A DNA stretch of 64,000 nucleotides from DATBLE01 sp036555585 (GTDB taxonomy: Bacteria > Actinomycetota > Thermoleophilia > Gaiellales > Gaiellaceae): positions 1 through 64,000 of the forward strand of contig DATBLE010000027.1 of assembly GCA_036555585.1 (NCBI GenBank), written 5' to 3'. How positions within the stretch are numbered: position 1 is the first letter of the stretch; every line of letters begins with the position of its first letter. Below the pieces are notes generated by a model that saw only the letters and a list, made by a program, of their open reading frames with translations, searched no databases and had not been told where the DNA came from. The position numbers and the translations under genes were made by a program. This document shows positions 51,757-62,445 of this stretch, piece by piece.

Positions 51757-52305
51757 TCAACCGTCGCGGAAGCGCTCGGGCAGGTCCTCCGGCCGGTCGA
51801 CGTCGCCCGGCCCGCCGAGGTCGTCGCACGGGACGAGCACGGGCTCGAGCGCACGGGCGCCCTCGTCGGGCACCGACGCCCAGACCGAGCGGTCGAGCAC
51901 GACCGGGTGACCGCGGACGCCCGCGTACGAGGCGGCGACCACCTCGCCTGCGCCCTCGCGCCAGGCGGTGACGACGCGGTCGACCGCCGCCGGTGCCAGG
52001 TCGGGGCCGTCGGCGAGGATCACCGCAGCGGCCGGAGTCCCGTCCGCGAGCGCCCGCAGGCCGCAACGCAGCGACGCGCCCGGACCGAGCGCCCAGTCGT
52101 CACAGCGGACGACGCGCGCGTCCGTTTCGAGGTCGTATGCGCCCGCGACCACGACCACCTCGCCGATCTCGCGGCTCGACCGTACGCGGTCGAGCACCTC
52201 TGCGAGCAGGAGGGCCTGCTTCGCGGCGCCGAAGCGCGTGGCCGCTCCGGCCGCGAGGACGACGGCCGCCACGGAATGCGGTTCGGCTTCTCCCGGACCG
52301 TGCAT
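51757..52305 (-). CDS. MobA/MocA-like nucleotidyltransferase
   Basis: A 182-aa NTP_transf_3 protein. The nucleotide loop AAVVLAAGAATRFGAAKQ (about 12-29) and the metal Asp in AAVILADGPDLAP are present; a typical second pattern GHPVVLDRSVW follows. MocA-type members cytidylylate molybdenum cofactor, MobA-type guanylylate it. This could serve molybdenum enzymes such as the formate dehydrogenase, though that enzyme needs the guanylate form. Start ATG at 52305, 25 bases after the CAP-domain gene. Confidence 0.75.
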   Translation of the reverse strand: MHGPGEAEPHSVAAVVLAAGAATRFGAAKQALLLAEVLDRVRSSREIGEVVVVAGAYDLETDARVVRCDDWALGPGASLRCGLRALADGTPAAAVILADGPDLAPAAVDRVVTAWREGAGEVVAASYAGVRGHPVVLDRSVWASVPDEGARALEPVLVPCDDLGGPGDVDRPEDLPERFRDG

Positions 52306-52330
52306 CCTGCCGAGCCGGCTCGAAGTCGCC

Positions 52331-52897
52331 CTAGTGGCGCACGCCGAAGTCCACGGTCAGGATCGTGACGTCCTGCCCGGCGTAGACTCCCGGCGCCGCC
52401 GACGCATGCACGGCGGAGATCCCGATCTCGCGCCAGGTCCGCGTCAGCAGGTTCTTGCGGTGCGGCGGGCTCGCCATCCAGACGTCGAGCGCCTGCCCTG
52501 CGTTCAGCCCCGGAGAGCCCCAGACGAGGTTCTCGCCGACGCGCCAGGACCCGTCGTCCGTCAGCTTCGCGTACTTGCTCTCGACGCGCTTCCAGAACGG
52601 CGAGCCGCCCGGCGACTCGTGCCCGAAGAAGCCGTGCTCCGCCATCGACGTCGACTGCTCGTGCGCGGCCGCGGCCAGGCCGGCGCACGGCCGCAGCGGA
52701 GCGAGCCCCTGCTCCTTGCGCAGGACGTTGATCTCGGCGAGCAGGCGGGCCTCGAGCGCAGGGAGGTCCGCGATCCGGTCGAGGTGGACGACGAGATCCC
52801 GGGAGCTGCCGCCGCTCGCACCGGCCTCGGCCGGCATCCCGGCGGCGACTGCGGCCACGACAACCGCGACGGCGATCACGATCCCCCCACGACTCAT
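52331..52897 (-). CDS. secreted CAP/SCP-domain protein
   Basis: A 188-aa exported protein. Signal peptide is residues 1-26 (GGIVIAVAVVVAAVAAGMPAEA). The CAP domain has LLAEINVLRKEQGLAPLRPC, AAHEQSTSMAEHGFFGHES, SWRVGENLVWG and WMASPPHRKNLLTRTWREIG, with the two His and two Glu of the family cavity. Bacterial CAP proteins are of uncertain biochemical role. ATG at 52897 was chosen for the signal peptide. Confidence 0.85.
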   Translation of the reverse strand: MSRGGIVIAVAVVVAAVAAGMPAEAGASGGSSRDLVVHLDRIADLPALEARLLAEINVLRKEQGLAPLRPCAGLAAAAHEQSTSMAEHGFFGHESPGGSPFWKRVESKYAKLTDDGSWRVGENLVWGSPGLNAGQALDVWMASPPHRKNLLTRTWREIGISAVHASAAPGVYAGQDVTILTVDFGVRH

Positions 52898-53103
52898 CGA
52901 TTCGACCTCCGCATCTGGGCAACGCGGACTTGCCGGTGAGTTGCAGTTCGACGGAGCTGGACGAGTCCCTGCCCCGGACCGCCGATCCGGGTGCCGGGCG
53001 CCTGGGCGATAGGCACGGCGCATCCTAACGTGGTCGCCGGTCGGATGCTCCGGTCACCGACCGGGTGATTGTGCGGACCTTCGATTCGCCTACGCTGTGA
53101 CAG

Positions 53104-55014
53104 ATGGCCGACGCCACCACGATCGCCGTGCCGACGCGCGCGGCCGGAGGTTCGCTGGCTCGAGTCCTGACGTACGGCGGCGTCGCGATCGGCGTCGCCG
53201 CGTGTCTGAGCATCGGCGGGGTCGCGTTCGCGAACGGCGGCTACTTTCCCGTCTCCTGGGGCTGGAGCAGCGTGGCGCTGCTCGCGCTCGCCGCCCTCGC
53301 GCTCGGCATCACCGTCGAGCTCGATCGGCTCGACCGGATCTTCCTCTGCGCGCTCGCCGGTCTCGCCGCCTGGATCGCGCTCTCCTTGCTCTGGACGAGC
53401 AGCGTGTCACGCACCGTCTTCGAGGTCGAGCGGGTGCTGGTCTACGTCGCGGCCGGCGTCGCGGGGATTCTCCTCGTCCGCCGGGCGGCCGCCGTCTCGC
53501 TCGTCGTCGGGATCTGGGGCGCCGCCCTCGTCGTCTCGACCTACGCCCTCCTCACCAGGTTGTTCCCGGACCACCTCGGCAACTTCGAGGCGATCCGGGT
53601 CTACCGGCTCTCCGATCCCGTCGGCTACTGGAACGGGCTCGGCATTCTCGCCGTCGTCGGGGTGCTCCTGGCGCTCGGGCTCGCCGCCCGCAGCGGGCCG
53701 CTGGTGCGCTGCCTGGCGGCGGGCTCCACCGTGGTGTTCATGCTGACGCTGTACTTCACGTACAGCCGCGGCGGGTGGGCCGCGCTGTTCGCCGGGCTGG
53801 TCGCCGCCGTGGCGGCCGATCGCCGGCCTCTCCAGCTGATCACGGTCGGGCTCGTGCTGCTGCCCTGGACGGCCGCCGCGATCGGGATCGCTTCGACTTC
53901 ACCTGCGCTGACCCACCAGACGACTGATTTGGCCGGCGCAAGTCGCGACGGCCACGGTCTCGCGGCGATCGCGATCGGCCTGGTGGTGGGCGCGTCGCTG
54001 ACGATCCTCGCCTTCGACTGGCTCGCCGCCGCCGTGACGGTGCCGCACGGCCTGCGGCGGGTCTACGCCGGGACGCTCCTGTTCGTCCTGGCGGCCGTGC
54101 TGATCGCCGTCTTCGGCCGATACGGCTTCCCGCCGACCCTGGCGCGCAAGGCGTACGACTCCTTCATCGCGACGCGAACCGAGGGCGGCGACCTGAACAG
54201 CAGGCTGTTCAGCCTGTCCTCGAACGGGCGGAGCGAGAACTGGCACACCGCCTGGCAGGAGGCTTCGGAGCACCCGGTGCTCGGCGGCGGAGCCGGGACC
54301 TACGCCGCCTTCTGGGCGCAGCACCGCCGCATCGACTCGACCGTGCACGACGCGCACAACCTGTACCTGGAGACGCTCGCGGAGCTCGGCCCGATCGGAT
54401 TGCTCCTGCTCACGCTCCTGTTCGCGACGCCGCTCGCCGCGTTGCGACGGGCCCGGCGGTCGCTGCCGGTCGCCGGCGCCGTCTGCGGGGCCTACCTCGC
54501 CGTTCTCCTGCACGCGGCCGTCGACTGGGACTGGGAGCTGCCCGCCGTCATGCTGAGCGCCCTGTTCTGCGGGATCGCGCTGCTGGCAGCCGGCCGGCGC
54601 GAACGGGACGTCGCGGTCCCGCGGCTTCGTCTGCGGCTGCCCGCCCTCGTCGGGGTCGCGGGGCTCTTCGGCTTCGCGCTGCTCGGGCTGCTGGGCAACA
54701 GCGCGGTCTCCGCGAGCTCGAAGTCGACCGACGCGGGGCGCTACGCGCTGGCCGCCTCGCAGGCGCGGCACGCGATGAGCTTCGAGCCCTGGTCGGCCGA
54801 GCCCTGGCGCAGGCTCGGCGAGGCACAGGCGGTCTCCGGCGACTTCGCGAACGCCCGCGTAAGCTTCCGCAAGGCGATCGCGAAGGATGGCGGTGACTGG
54901 ACGCTCTGGTACGACCTGGCAGTTGTCAGCAGCGGCGCCGAGCGGAAGCACGCGGCCCGCGAGGCCGCTCGACTCAACCCCTTCGACGGGCAGCTGAGGT
55001 CGCAGTCAGGATGA
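53104..55014 (+). CDS. O-antigen-ligase/Wzy-like membrane protein with C-terminal TPR
   Basis: A 636-aa protein with about 12-13 membrane segments. The Wzy_C/WaaL-type region lies around SRGGWAALFAG and a large exported loop from about 330 to 440, containing ENWHTAWQEASEHPVLGGGAG and HDAHNLYLETLAELG, which is highly typical. The last 90 residues form a TPR-like pair (WRRLGEAQAVSGDFANARVSF). It likely ligates or polymerises surface glycan. ATG at 53104; the stop overlaps the ECF sigma gene (ATGA). Confidence 0.82.
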   Translation: MADATTIAVPTRAAGGSLARVLTYGGVAIGVAACLSIGGVAFANGGYFPVSWGWSSVALLALAALALGITVELDRLDRIFLCALAGLAAWIALSLLWTSSVSRTVFEVERVLVYVAAGVAGILLVRRAAAVSLVVGIWGAALVVSTYALLTRLFPDHLGNFEAIRVYRLSDPVGYWNGLGILAVVGVLLALGLAARSGPLVRCLAAGSTVVFMLTLYFTYSRGGWAALFAGLVAAVAADRRPLQLITVGLVLLPWTAAAIGIASTSPALTHQTTDLAGASRDGHGLAAIAIGLVVGASLTILAFDWLAAAVTVPHGLRRVYAGTLLFVLAAVLIAVFGRYGFPPTLARKAYDSFIATRTEGGDLNSRLFSLSSNGRSENWHTAWQEASEHPVLGGGAGTYAAFWAQHRRIDSTVHDAHNLYLETLAELGPIGLLLLTLLFATPLAALRRARRSLPVAGAVCGAYLAVLLHAAVDWDWELPAVMLSALFCGIALLAAGRRERDVAVPRLRLRLPALVGVAGLFGFALLGLLGNSAVSASSKSTDAGRYALAASQARHAMSFEPWSAEPWRRLGEAQAVSGDFANARVSFRKAIAKDGGDWTLWYDLAVVSSGAERKHAAREAARLNPFDGQLRSQSG

Positions 55015-55535
55015 GACCGTTTCGCACGCGTGGGCCGCTCGCCGACCCGGAGGCCCTGATCCGCCACGTCTACGCGTACGCCGCGTACCGGCTCGGGGAC
55101 GCCCACGACGCCGAGGACCTGACCAGCGAGGTGTTCGAGCGCGCGCTCCGCTACCAGCGGACGTACGACCCCGCGAAGGGAGAGCCGGTCGCCTGGCTGC
55201 TCGGCATTGCCCGCAGGTGCGCAGACGACGCCCTGGCACGGCGCGGCCGGGAGCTGCCCGAGCAGGCGGAGACCTGGGACGGCCGCAGCCTGGAGGACGA
55301 CACGGTGCGGCGGCTCACGCTCCGATCGGCGCTGGCGCAGCTGAGCGACCGCGACCGCGAGCTGATCGCGCTGCGGTACGGCGGCGACCTGACCGCCGCC
55401 CAGATCGGATCGGTCCTGGACGCGCAGCCGAATGCGGTCGAGGTCGCGCTCCACCGGGCGCTCGCACGGCTCCGGCACATCCTGGAGTCCGAGGAGGCGG
55501 AGCCGGCGAGGACGTCGAGCGCGGGCCGCCTGTAA
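55011..55535 (+). CDS. ECF RNA polymerase sigma factor
   Basis: A 174-aa sigma-70 factor. Region 2 is AYAAYRLGDAHDAEDLTSEVFERAL with GEPVAWLLGIARRCADD; region 4 is ALAQLSDRDRELIALRYGGDLTAAQIGSVL with VEVALHRALARLRHIL. It is coupled to the upstream ligase gene and followed by a gene whose product has the position and short N-terminal region of an anti-sigma partner plus an LPFTG tail, so it may control surface functions. Confidence 0.88.
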   Translation: MRPFRTRGPLADPEALIRHVYAYAAYRLGDAHDAEDLTSEVFERALRYQRTYDPAKGEPVAWLLGIARRCADDALARRGRELPEQAETWDGRSLEDDTVRRLTLRSALAQLSDRDRELIALRYGGDLTAAQIGSVLDAQPNAVEVALHRALARLRHILESEEAEPARTSSAGRL

Positions 55536-55598
55536 GGATTTCCCCGCGGCGCCGGTAGTTCTCCGTAGAAGACACGAACGCAAACAGGGAGGGGAGAA

Positions 55599-56195
55599 GT
55601 GAAGGACGAGAGATTCGACCTCGAGGACGAGCTTCGCGCGGGCCGTTCGCAGCCCCGCGACGAGTTCGTGGCGGCGCTCGCCGGCGATGTCCGCGGGAGG
55701 GTGCGCAGGAGCCGCATCGGGCTCACGATGGCGCTCAGCGGACTGGTGATCGTCGCAGTCGCGTCATTCGGTGGGATCGGCTACGCGGCTTCCGACCAGC
55801 CGTCCGTCGACCTCCACAAGAACAACTCGAGCGCCTCGGCGCAGTACGGCGCGCCGCAGACGCTGACGCCGCCGCCGACGACGACGTCGAGCAACGAGAC
55901 GCCGCCGCCGCCGAACAACGAGACGCCGCCGCCGCCGAACCAGGAGGCGTCCGAGTCGCCGGTGGTGACCACGGCACCGACGAACACGGTGCAGACGCCG
56001 AAGGAAGCGGTCAAGTCGGAGGCGGCCGCCGCAGCGCCGGCCGCGACGCCGAAGCCCGCTCCGGTGAGCACGTCGTCCCAGCTGCCGTTCACGGGGCTCG
56101 CGCTCTGGATCCCGCTGGCGATCGGACTGCTGCTGATCGCCGCCGGCGTCGTCCTCAGGACGCGCGCCAAGCGGCACGGCTCGGGCGCTCACTAG
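55599..56195 (+). CDS. LPxTG-like cell-surface protein with N-terminal membrane helix
   Basis: A 198-aa protein. Residues 1-38 are charged and cytoplasm-like (DERFDLEDELRAGRSQPRDE), residues 41-63 a membrane helix, residues 65-160 a Pro/Thr/Asn-rich spacer with NETPPPPNNETPPPPNQEAS, then LPFTG, a hydrophobic helix and RTRAKR. LPFTG fits the LPxTG sortase signal. The N-terminal half resembles the placement of a small membrane anti-sigma factor. GTG start at 55599 behind GGGAGGGGAGAA. Confidence 0.72.
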   Translation: MKDERFDLEDELRAGRSQPRDEFVAALAGDVRGRVRRSRIGLTMALSGLVIVAVASFGGIGYAASDQPSVDLHKNNSSASAQYGAPQTLTPPPTTTSSNETPPPPNNETPPPPNQEASESPVVTTAPTNTVQTPKEAVKSEAAAAAPAATPKPAPVSTSSQLPFTGLALWIPLAIGLLLIAAGVVLRTRAKRHGSGAH

Positions 56196-56218
56196 CGACC
56201 CGCACGAGCTGGTAGTTC

Positions 56219-56246
56219 CGGCCGGGGGGCACTCGCCCCCCGGCCG
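56219..56246. terminator. bidirectional GC-rich terminator
   Basis: CGGCCGGGGGG and CCCCCCGGCCG (11 bp, perfect) around a 6-nt loop, between the convergent LPFTG protein and amidohydrolase genes. Confidence 0.7.
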
Positions 56247-56260
56247 TCGTCTTCCTGGCG

Positions 56261-57433
56261 TCAGTCTGCGCCCGGCGTGACGGCGACGATGTCGGCCAGG
56301 TGGATCAGCCGGAACGTGCTGCGGATCGCGCGCATCCGGTCGCGCTCGTCCTCGATCTCCGGCGCGATGCGCCAGAGGTCGCGCGCACAGAGGAGCAGCT
56401 CGCGGATCCGGTCGAGATCGGAGCCCGGGAGGCCGTTCTCCTGGCAGGCGTTCAGGGCGAGCCCGAGCACGCCGACCGTGTCGGGCTGCCGTGTCCAGAG
56501 CAGCGGCGTCGCCATCGAGAGGTACTGGTGGATCCGCGCCAGGACCATCGGCTGGCTGAACGTGTCGCTGCCCTTCGCGGGCGTCGGCTCGAGCGGCGGC
56601 AGCCCTTCGGCGATCCTCGTCGCGTTGCCGGACAGCATCCCTGTGAGCTGCGCGTCGTCGAGCGCTGCGACCCGAGCCGTGCGGAGAGCGATCAGCAGTG
56701 AGGCGGGCTGCTGCCCGTAGGGGAAGTCCGAGGCGTACAGCACCTGCTCGGGCGAGACCTGGCGGAAGAAGTCCAGGAGGTCGATCGGGCTCCAGGCGGA
56801 GGTGTCGAAGAAGACGCCGGCCTTGCCGGCGAAGTGGCGCATCAGCGCGCCGAGGTCGGCGATCCCCGCATGGGCGATGATCAGCTGCGCCGCCGGGTAG
56901 GTCTCGACGAGACGCGCGAGGTCGTCGGCGATCGGAGGCAGGCCCCGCCCGCCGTGGATCAGGATCGGCACCCGGCGCTCGGCGGCGACCGCGAACACGG
57001 GCGCGAGCCGCTCGTCGTTGAGCAGGAACTTCTGCGCGCGGGGGTGCAGCTTGATCCCCCTCGCACCGAGGTCGAGGCAGCGCTCCGCCTCCTCGATCGG
57101 ATGCTCGCCGAGGTCGAGCCGGACGAACGGGACGAGCCGGCCCTCGCTCCGGGCGGCGTGGGCGAGGGTGCGGTCGTTCGGCGCCCGGAACGCCGGGTGG
57201 CGGTCGGGCTCGTCCATGCAGAACATGAATGCGCGCGAGATCCCGTAGCGCTCCATCACGCGCTCGAGCTCGTCGTAGTCGCCGACCATGCCGTCGATGT
57301 CGTGGCCGAGGTGCAGGTGCGCGTCGAAGATCGCGGCCCCTTCGGGAAGCTCGCGCCGCAGCTCCGCGTCCCACTCGTCGATCAGCTGCTGGGCGCGCAC
57401 CACCGCTTCGTCCACGCCTCTGAGTGTAGGCAT
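56261..57433 (-). CDS. amidohydrolase-family (TIM-barrel metal hydrolase) protein
   Basis: A 390-aa protein of the Amidohydro_2 type. The metal motif FDAHLHLGHDID (HxH) near residue 37 is followed by ARGIKLHPRAQKFLLND, PILIHGGRGLPP, LIIAHAGIADLG and YASDFPYGQQPAS, which hold the Lys/His/His/Asp residues of the active site. Substrate unknown; decarboxylases and lactonases share this pattern. ATG at 57433; transcribed divergently from the M24 peptidase. Confidence 0.82.
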   Translation of the reverse strand: MPTLRGVDEAVVRAQQLIDEWDAELRRELPEGAAIFDAHLHLGHDIDGMVGDYDELERVMERYGISRAFMFCMDEPDRHPAFRAPNDRTLAHAARSEGRLVPFVRLDLGEHPIEEAERCLDLGARGIKLHPRAQKFLLNDERLAPVFAVAAERRVPILIHGGRGLPPIADDLARLVETYPAAQLIIAHAGIADLGALMRHFAGKAGVFFDTSAWSPIDLLDFFRQVSPEQVLYASDFPYGQQPASLLIALRTARVAALDDAQLTGMLSGNATRIAEGLPPLEPTPAKGSDTFSQPMVLARIHQYLSMATPLLWTRQPDTVGVLGLALNACQENGLPGSDLDRIRELLLCARDLWRIAPEIEDERDRMRAIRSTFRLIHLADIVAVTPGAD

Positions 57434-57448
57434 TACGATCCTGATGCC

Positions 57449-58578
57449 GTGCCGGACGTCCTCATCTATGCGGCTACGAGCTCGCCCGACATGCGCCACG
57501 AGGTGCCGATCGGGATCCCGGACCCGTTCCTGTACGTCGAGCACGGCGGCGAGCGGCACGTCGTGCTCACCTCGTTCGAGATCGACCGCGTCGCGGCGAT
57601 CCCGGCCGGGCCGACGCCGCATGCGTACGAGGAGTTCGGGTACGACGAGCTGCTGGAGCAGAAGCTGGCACGCGAGGAGGTCTTGATCAGGGTCGCGATC
57701 AACGCCTGCAAGGCGCTCGGCGTGACCGACGCCGCGGTGCCGGCCACCTTCCCGGCGATCTTCGCCGACCGGCTGCGCGCCGAGGGTCTGACCCTCACGC
57801 CCGAGTACGACCTCTTCTACGACCGGCGACGGGTCAAGAGCGAGGTCGAGCTCGCGGGAATCCGGCGCGCGCAGCGTGCCGCCGAGGCGGGCATGGACGC
57901 CGCCCGCGACCTGCTGCGGCGCGCGTCCCCGGACGGGGCCGGGCTGGAGGTCGACGGCGAGCCGCTGACCTCCGAACGGATCAAGGCCGCGATCGCCACG
58001 GCATTCGCCGCCCGGGGCATGGTTGCCGACGAGTTCATCGTCTCGCACGGGCCGCAGAGCGCGGTGGGGCACGACATGGGCTCGGGGACGATCGCCGCCG
58101 GCGAGCCGGTCGTGATCGACCTCTGGCCGAGGGACATCGAGACGGCGTGCTACGCGGACATGACCCGGACGTACGTCGTCGGCGAGCCCTCTGACGAGAT
58201 CGTCCGATACCAGGCCCTCTGCAAGGAGGCGCTCGACCGGTCGCTGTCCGCGATCCGGCCGGGCGTTCCCGGCGAGCAGGTCTTCGCCCTCGTCTGCGAC
58301 CTCTTCCACGAGGCAGGCCAGCCGACCCAGCTCTCGAAGCAGCCCGGCGAGGTGCTCGAGGACGGCTTCTACCACGGTCTCGGGCACGGGGTGGGGCTCG
58401 AGGTGCACGAGCATCCGTCGCTCGGCCGCGAGCCGGGCGAGCTGGTGACGGGCGACGTCGTCACCGTCGAGCCGGGCCTCTACCGTCACGGCTACGGCGG
58501 CGTCAGGCTCGAGGATCTCGTGCTCGTCACGGAGGACGGGGCAGAGAACCTGACCGAGTATCCGTACGATCTCGCGCC

Positions 58579-58582
<4 letters not shown>
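57449..58582 (+). CDS. M24-family metallopeptidase (Xaa-Pro aminopeptidase-like)
   Basis: A 377-aa pita-bread-fold enzyme. The five metal ligands can be read in order: Asp in PVVIDLWPRD and Asp in CYADMTRTYVVG, His in YHGLGHGVGLEVHEHP, Glu in VVTVEPGLY and Glu in GGVRLEDLVLV. The N-terminal domain is about 130 residues. GTG start at 57449. The GTGA stop/start overlap couples it to acetyl-CoA synthetase. Confidence 0.86.
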
Positions 58583-60522
<1,940 letters not shown>

Positions 60523-60549
60523 GCCCCGGCGCGAGCACGGCGCGACGCT

Positions 60550-60993
60550 CTAGTGGACGCCGGGACCGAGCCGGCTGTACGACCAGGGCCAGTCGTCGAC
60601 TCGGTCGCAGAGGCCGGCCTTCACCGGGTTGCCGAGTACGTAGCCACAGCGGTCGAAGACGCCGTCCTCCTCGACCGTGCGGCACTGGAAGCGCTCGGCG
60701 AAGACGCTCCCGAAGCGCTCGTATCGCCGGTTGAAGGCGCGTGCGTACCGCGAGTGGAACCACTGCATTGCCGCGGACAGGTGCGCGCACGCCCCGTCGA
60801 CGACGGCGTGGTAGTGGGTGGTCATGATGCACGCGGCCTCGACCCGGAGCTCGAACCGCACGCCGGCCTTGAGCAACATCCCGAGCGCGGCCGTCCGGTC
60901 CTGCGGTGCGGGGAAGGGAGGGACGCCGCAGACCCCGCGGGCCCAGACGTGGAAGTAGCCGTCCGGCAGGGATGTCCGAAGCACGTACGCCAC
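60550..60993 (-). CDS. REP-associated tyrosine transposase (RAYT, Y1 HUH family)
   Basis: A 147-aa protein with the IS200/RAYT fold: YFHVWARGV at the start, the HUH metal motif IMTTHYHAVV (HYH), and the helix with the catalytic Tyr in WFHSRYARAFNRRYERFGSV, followed by LGNPVKAGLCDRVDDWPWSS-like DWPWSYSRL. RAYTs cut and join REP palindromes in single-stranded DNA. It has no flanking inverted ends of its own. A long palindrome lies upstream at 61054-61090. Confidence 0.85.
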   Translation of the reverse strand: MAYVLRTSLPDGYFHVWARGVCGVPPFPAPQDRTAALGMLLKAGVRFELRVEAACIMTTHYHAVVDGACAHLSAAMQWFHSRYARAFNRRYERFGSVFAERFQCRTVEEDGVFDRCGYVLGNPVKAGLCDRVDDWPWSYSRLGPGVH

Positions 60994-61053
60994 CGCCCGA
61001 GGCTAGCGCGGGCCGATGTCCCGGAGCACCCCTGTGGACGAATCGTCCCACAA

Positions 61054-61090
61054 GCGTTTCACCCCAGTCTCAGAGACTGGGGTGAAACGC
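61054..61090. repeat. 37-bp perfect palindrome upstream of the RAYT gene
   Basis: Arms of 18 bp, beginning GCGTTTCACCCCAGTCTC and its exact complement, around a single A. It lies between the RAYT start and the M16 peptidase stop and can serve as terminator for the latter. It may also be a REP unit recognised by the RAYT. Confidence 0.65.
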
Positions 61091-61148
61091 CCCGGAGCTC
61101 AGCGTCGCCGGAAGGGGCGAGGCCGTTCGCAGCTCGGGGTGGCTCCGT

Positions 61149-62417
61149 TCAGCCGAGCCGCTGCTCGAAGCGGTCCGGGTCGTCGAACGGGCCGATCACG
61201 GCCAGGCGGAGGGCGTCCCCGTCGATCAGGTCCCGCGCCACGCGCTGGACGTCCTCGGCGGTGACCGCGTCGATCCCGGCGATGACCTCGTCGGGCTCGG
61301 GCGCTCGTCCCTCGAGCACCTCCCGGCGGAGGCCGAACATGATCAGGCCGTGCGGGCTCTCGATCTGCAGCGCGAACCGGCCCTTCGCGAAGCTCTTGGC
61401 CTTGTCGAGCTCGTCGGGCGGCACCGCGTCGGCCGCGATCGTGCGCAGCTCGGCGGCGATGGTCTCGACCGCCTCGTCGATGCGCTCGATGTCGACGCCG
61501 GCCTGGGCGTAGAGCGACCCCGCGTCCGTGTACGCGTGGTTCGCGGCGAACACGTAGTAGGCCAGGCCGCGCCGCTCGCGCACCTCGGTGAAGAGGCGGG
61601 ACGACATCCCGCCGCCCAGCACGGTCGAGAGCACCATCAGCACGTAGCGGTCGGGGTCGGCGATCGGCCGGCTGCGCACGCCCAGGCAGATGTGGGCCTG
61701 GTCCGAAGCTTTCGTGTGGACCTTCACGCGCGACCCGTTCTCGGCGGCCGCCAGGGCGGGGAGCGGCGCGCCGGTGGGGGCGTCCTCGAGATCGCCGACC
61801 AGCTCGGCGATGTGCTCGACCAGGTCGTCTCCTGTCCGGCCGCCGACGCCGACGACCATCCGCGACGGCTTGTACCACTGCTCGAGGTAGTCGAGGAACG
61901 AGTCGCGCGTCGCACCCTGCACCGTCTCCTTCCGGCCGATGATGTCCCACCCGAGGGGATGGTCGCCGTAGACGAGCCCTTCGTAGACCCCGTCGACGAA
62001 GTCGCGCGGCGTATCGAAGTACATGTTCATCTCTTCGATGATCACGCCCTTCTCGCGGTCGATCTCGGCCGCATCGAACTTCGAGTGGCGGAGCATGTCG
62101 ACGATCACGTCGAGCGCGACGTCGCGGTGCTCGGCCGCGCACCGGACGTAGTACCCGGTGTACTCCTTGCCGGTGAAAGCGTTGAACTCGCCGCCGATCG
62201 CGTCGACCTCGCCGGCGATGTCCCGCGCGGTCGGGCGCCGTTCCGTCCCCTTGAAGAACATGTGCTCCGCGAAGTGCGCGATGCCGCTCGACTCCCGCGT
62301 CTCGTAGCGCGAGCCGGCGGCCAGCATCACGAAGCAGGAGACGGACTGCGCCTGCGGCATCGTCGCCGTGAGCACACGCAGGCCGTTCGGCAGCGTCTGA
62401 CGGTCGAAGGCGGCCAT
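61149..62417 (-). CDS. M16-family zinc peptidase (processing-protease-like)
   Basis: A 422-aa protein with the inverted zinc motif HFAEH (residues about 48-52) and the distal Glu in VIIEEMNMYFDTP. The C-terminal half has the typical RGLAYYVFAANHAYTDAG segment. Such enzymes cut small peptides or signal peptides as paired domains. ATG at 62417, 28 bases after the next gene's stop. Confidence 0.88.
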   Translation of the reverse strand: MAAFDRQTLPNGLRVLTATMPQAQSVSCFVMLAAGSRYETRESSGIAHFAEHMFFKGTERRPTARDIAGEVDAIGGEFNAFTGKEYTGYYVRCAAEHRDVALDVIVDMLRHSKFDAAEIDREKGVIIEEMNMYFDTPRDFVDGVYEGLVYGDHPLGWDIIGRKETVQGATRDSFLDYLEQWYKPSRMVVGVGGRTGDDLVEHIAELVGDLEDAPTGAPLPALAAAENGSRVKVHTKASDQAHICLGVRSRPIADPDRYVLMVLSTVLGGGMSSRLFTEVRERRGLAYYVFAANHAYTDAGSLYAQAGVDIERIDEAVETIAAELRTIAADAVPPDELDKAKSFAKGRFALQIESPHGLIMFGLRREVLEGRAPEPDEVIAGIDAVTAEDVQRVARDLIDGDALRLAVIGPFDDPDRFEQRLG

Positions 62418-62445
62418 GTCCCGGATCGTAGCCGCCCCCGCCTGC

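Noticed and set aside
61021..61053. Shared CTGTGGACGA box near 18209 and 61032 as an origin or DnaA box
   Set aside because: TGTGGA resembles part of a DnaA box, but there is no cluster of boxes and no dnaA or dnaN gene, so an origin is not supported.
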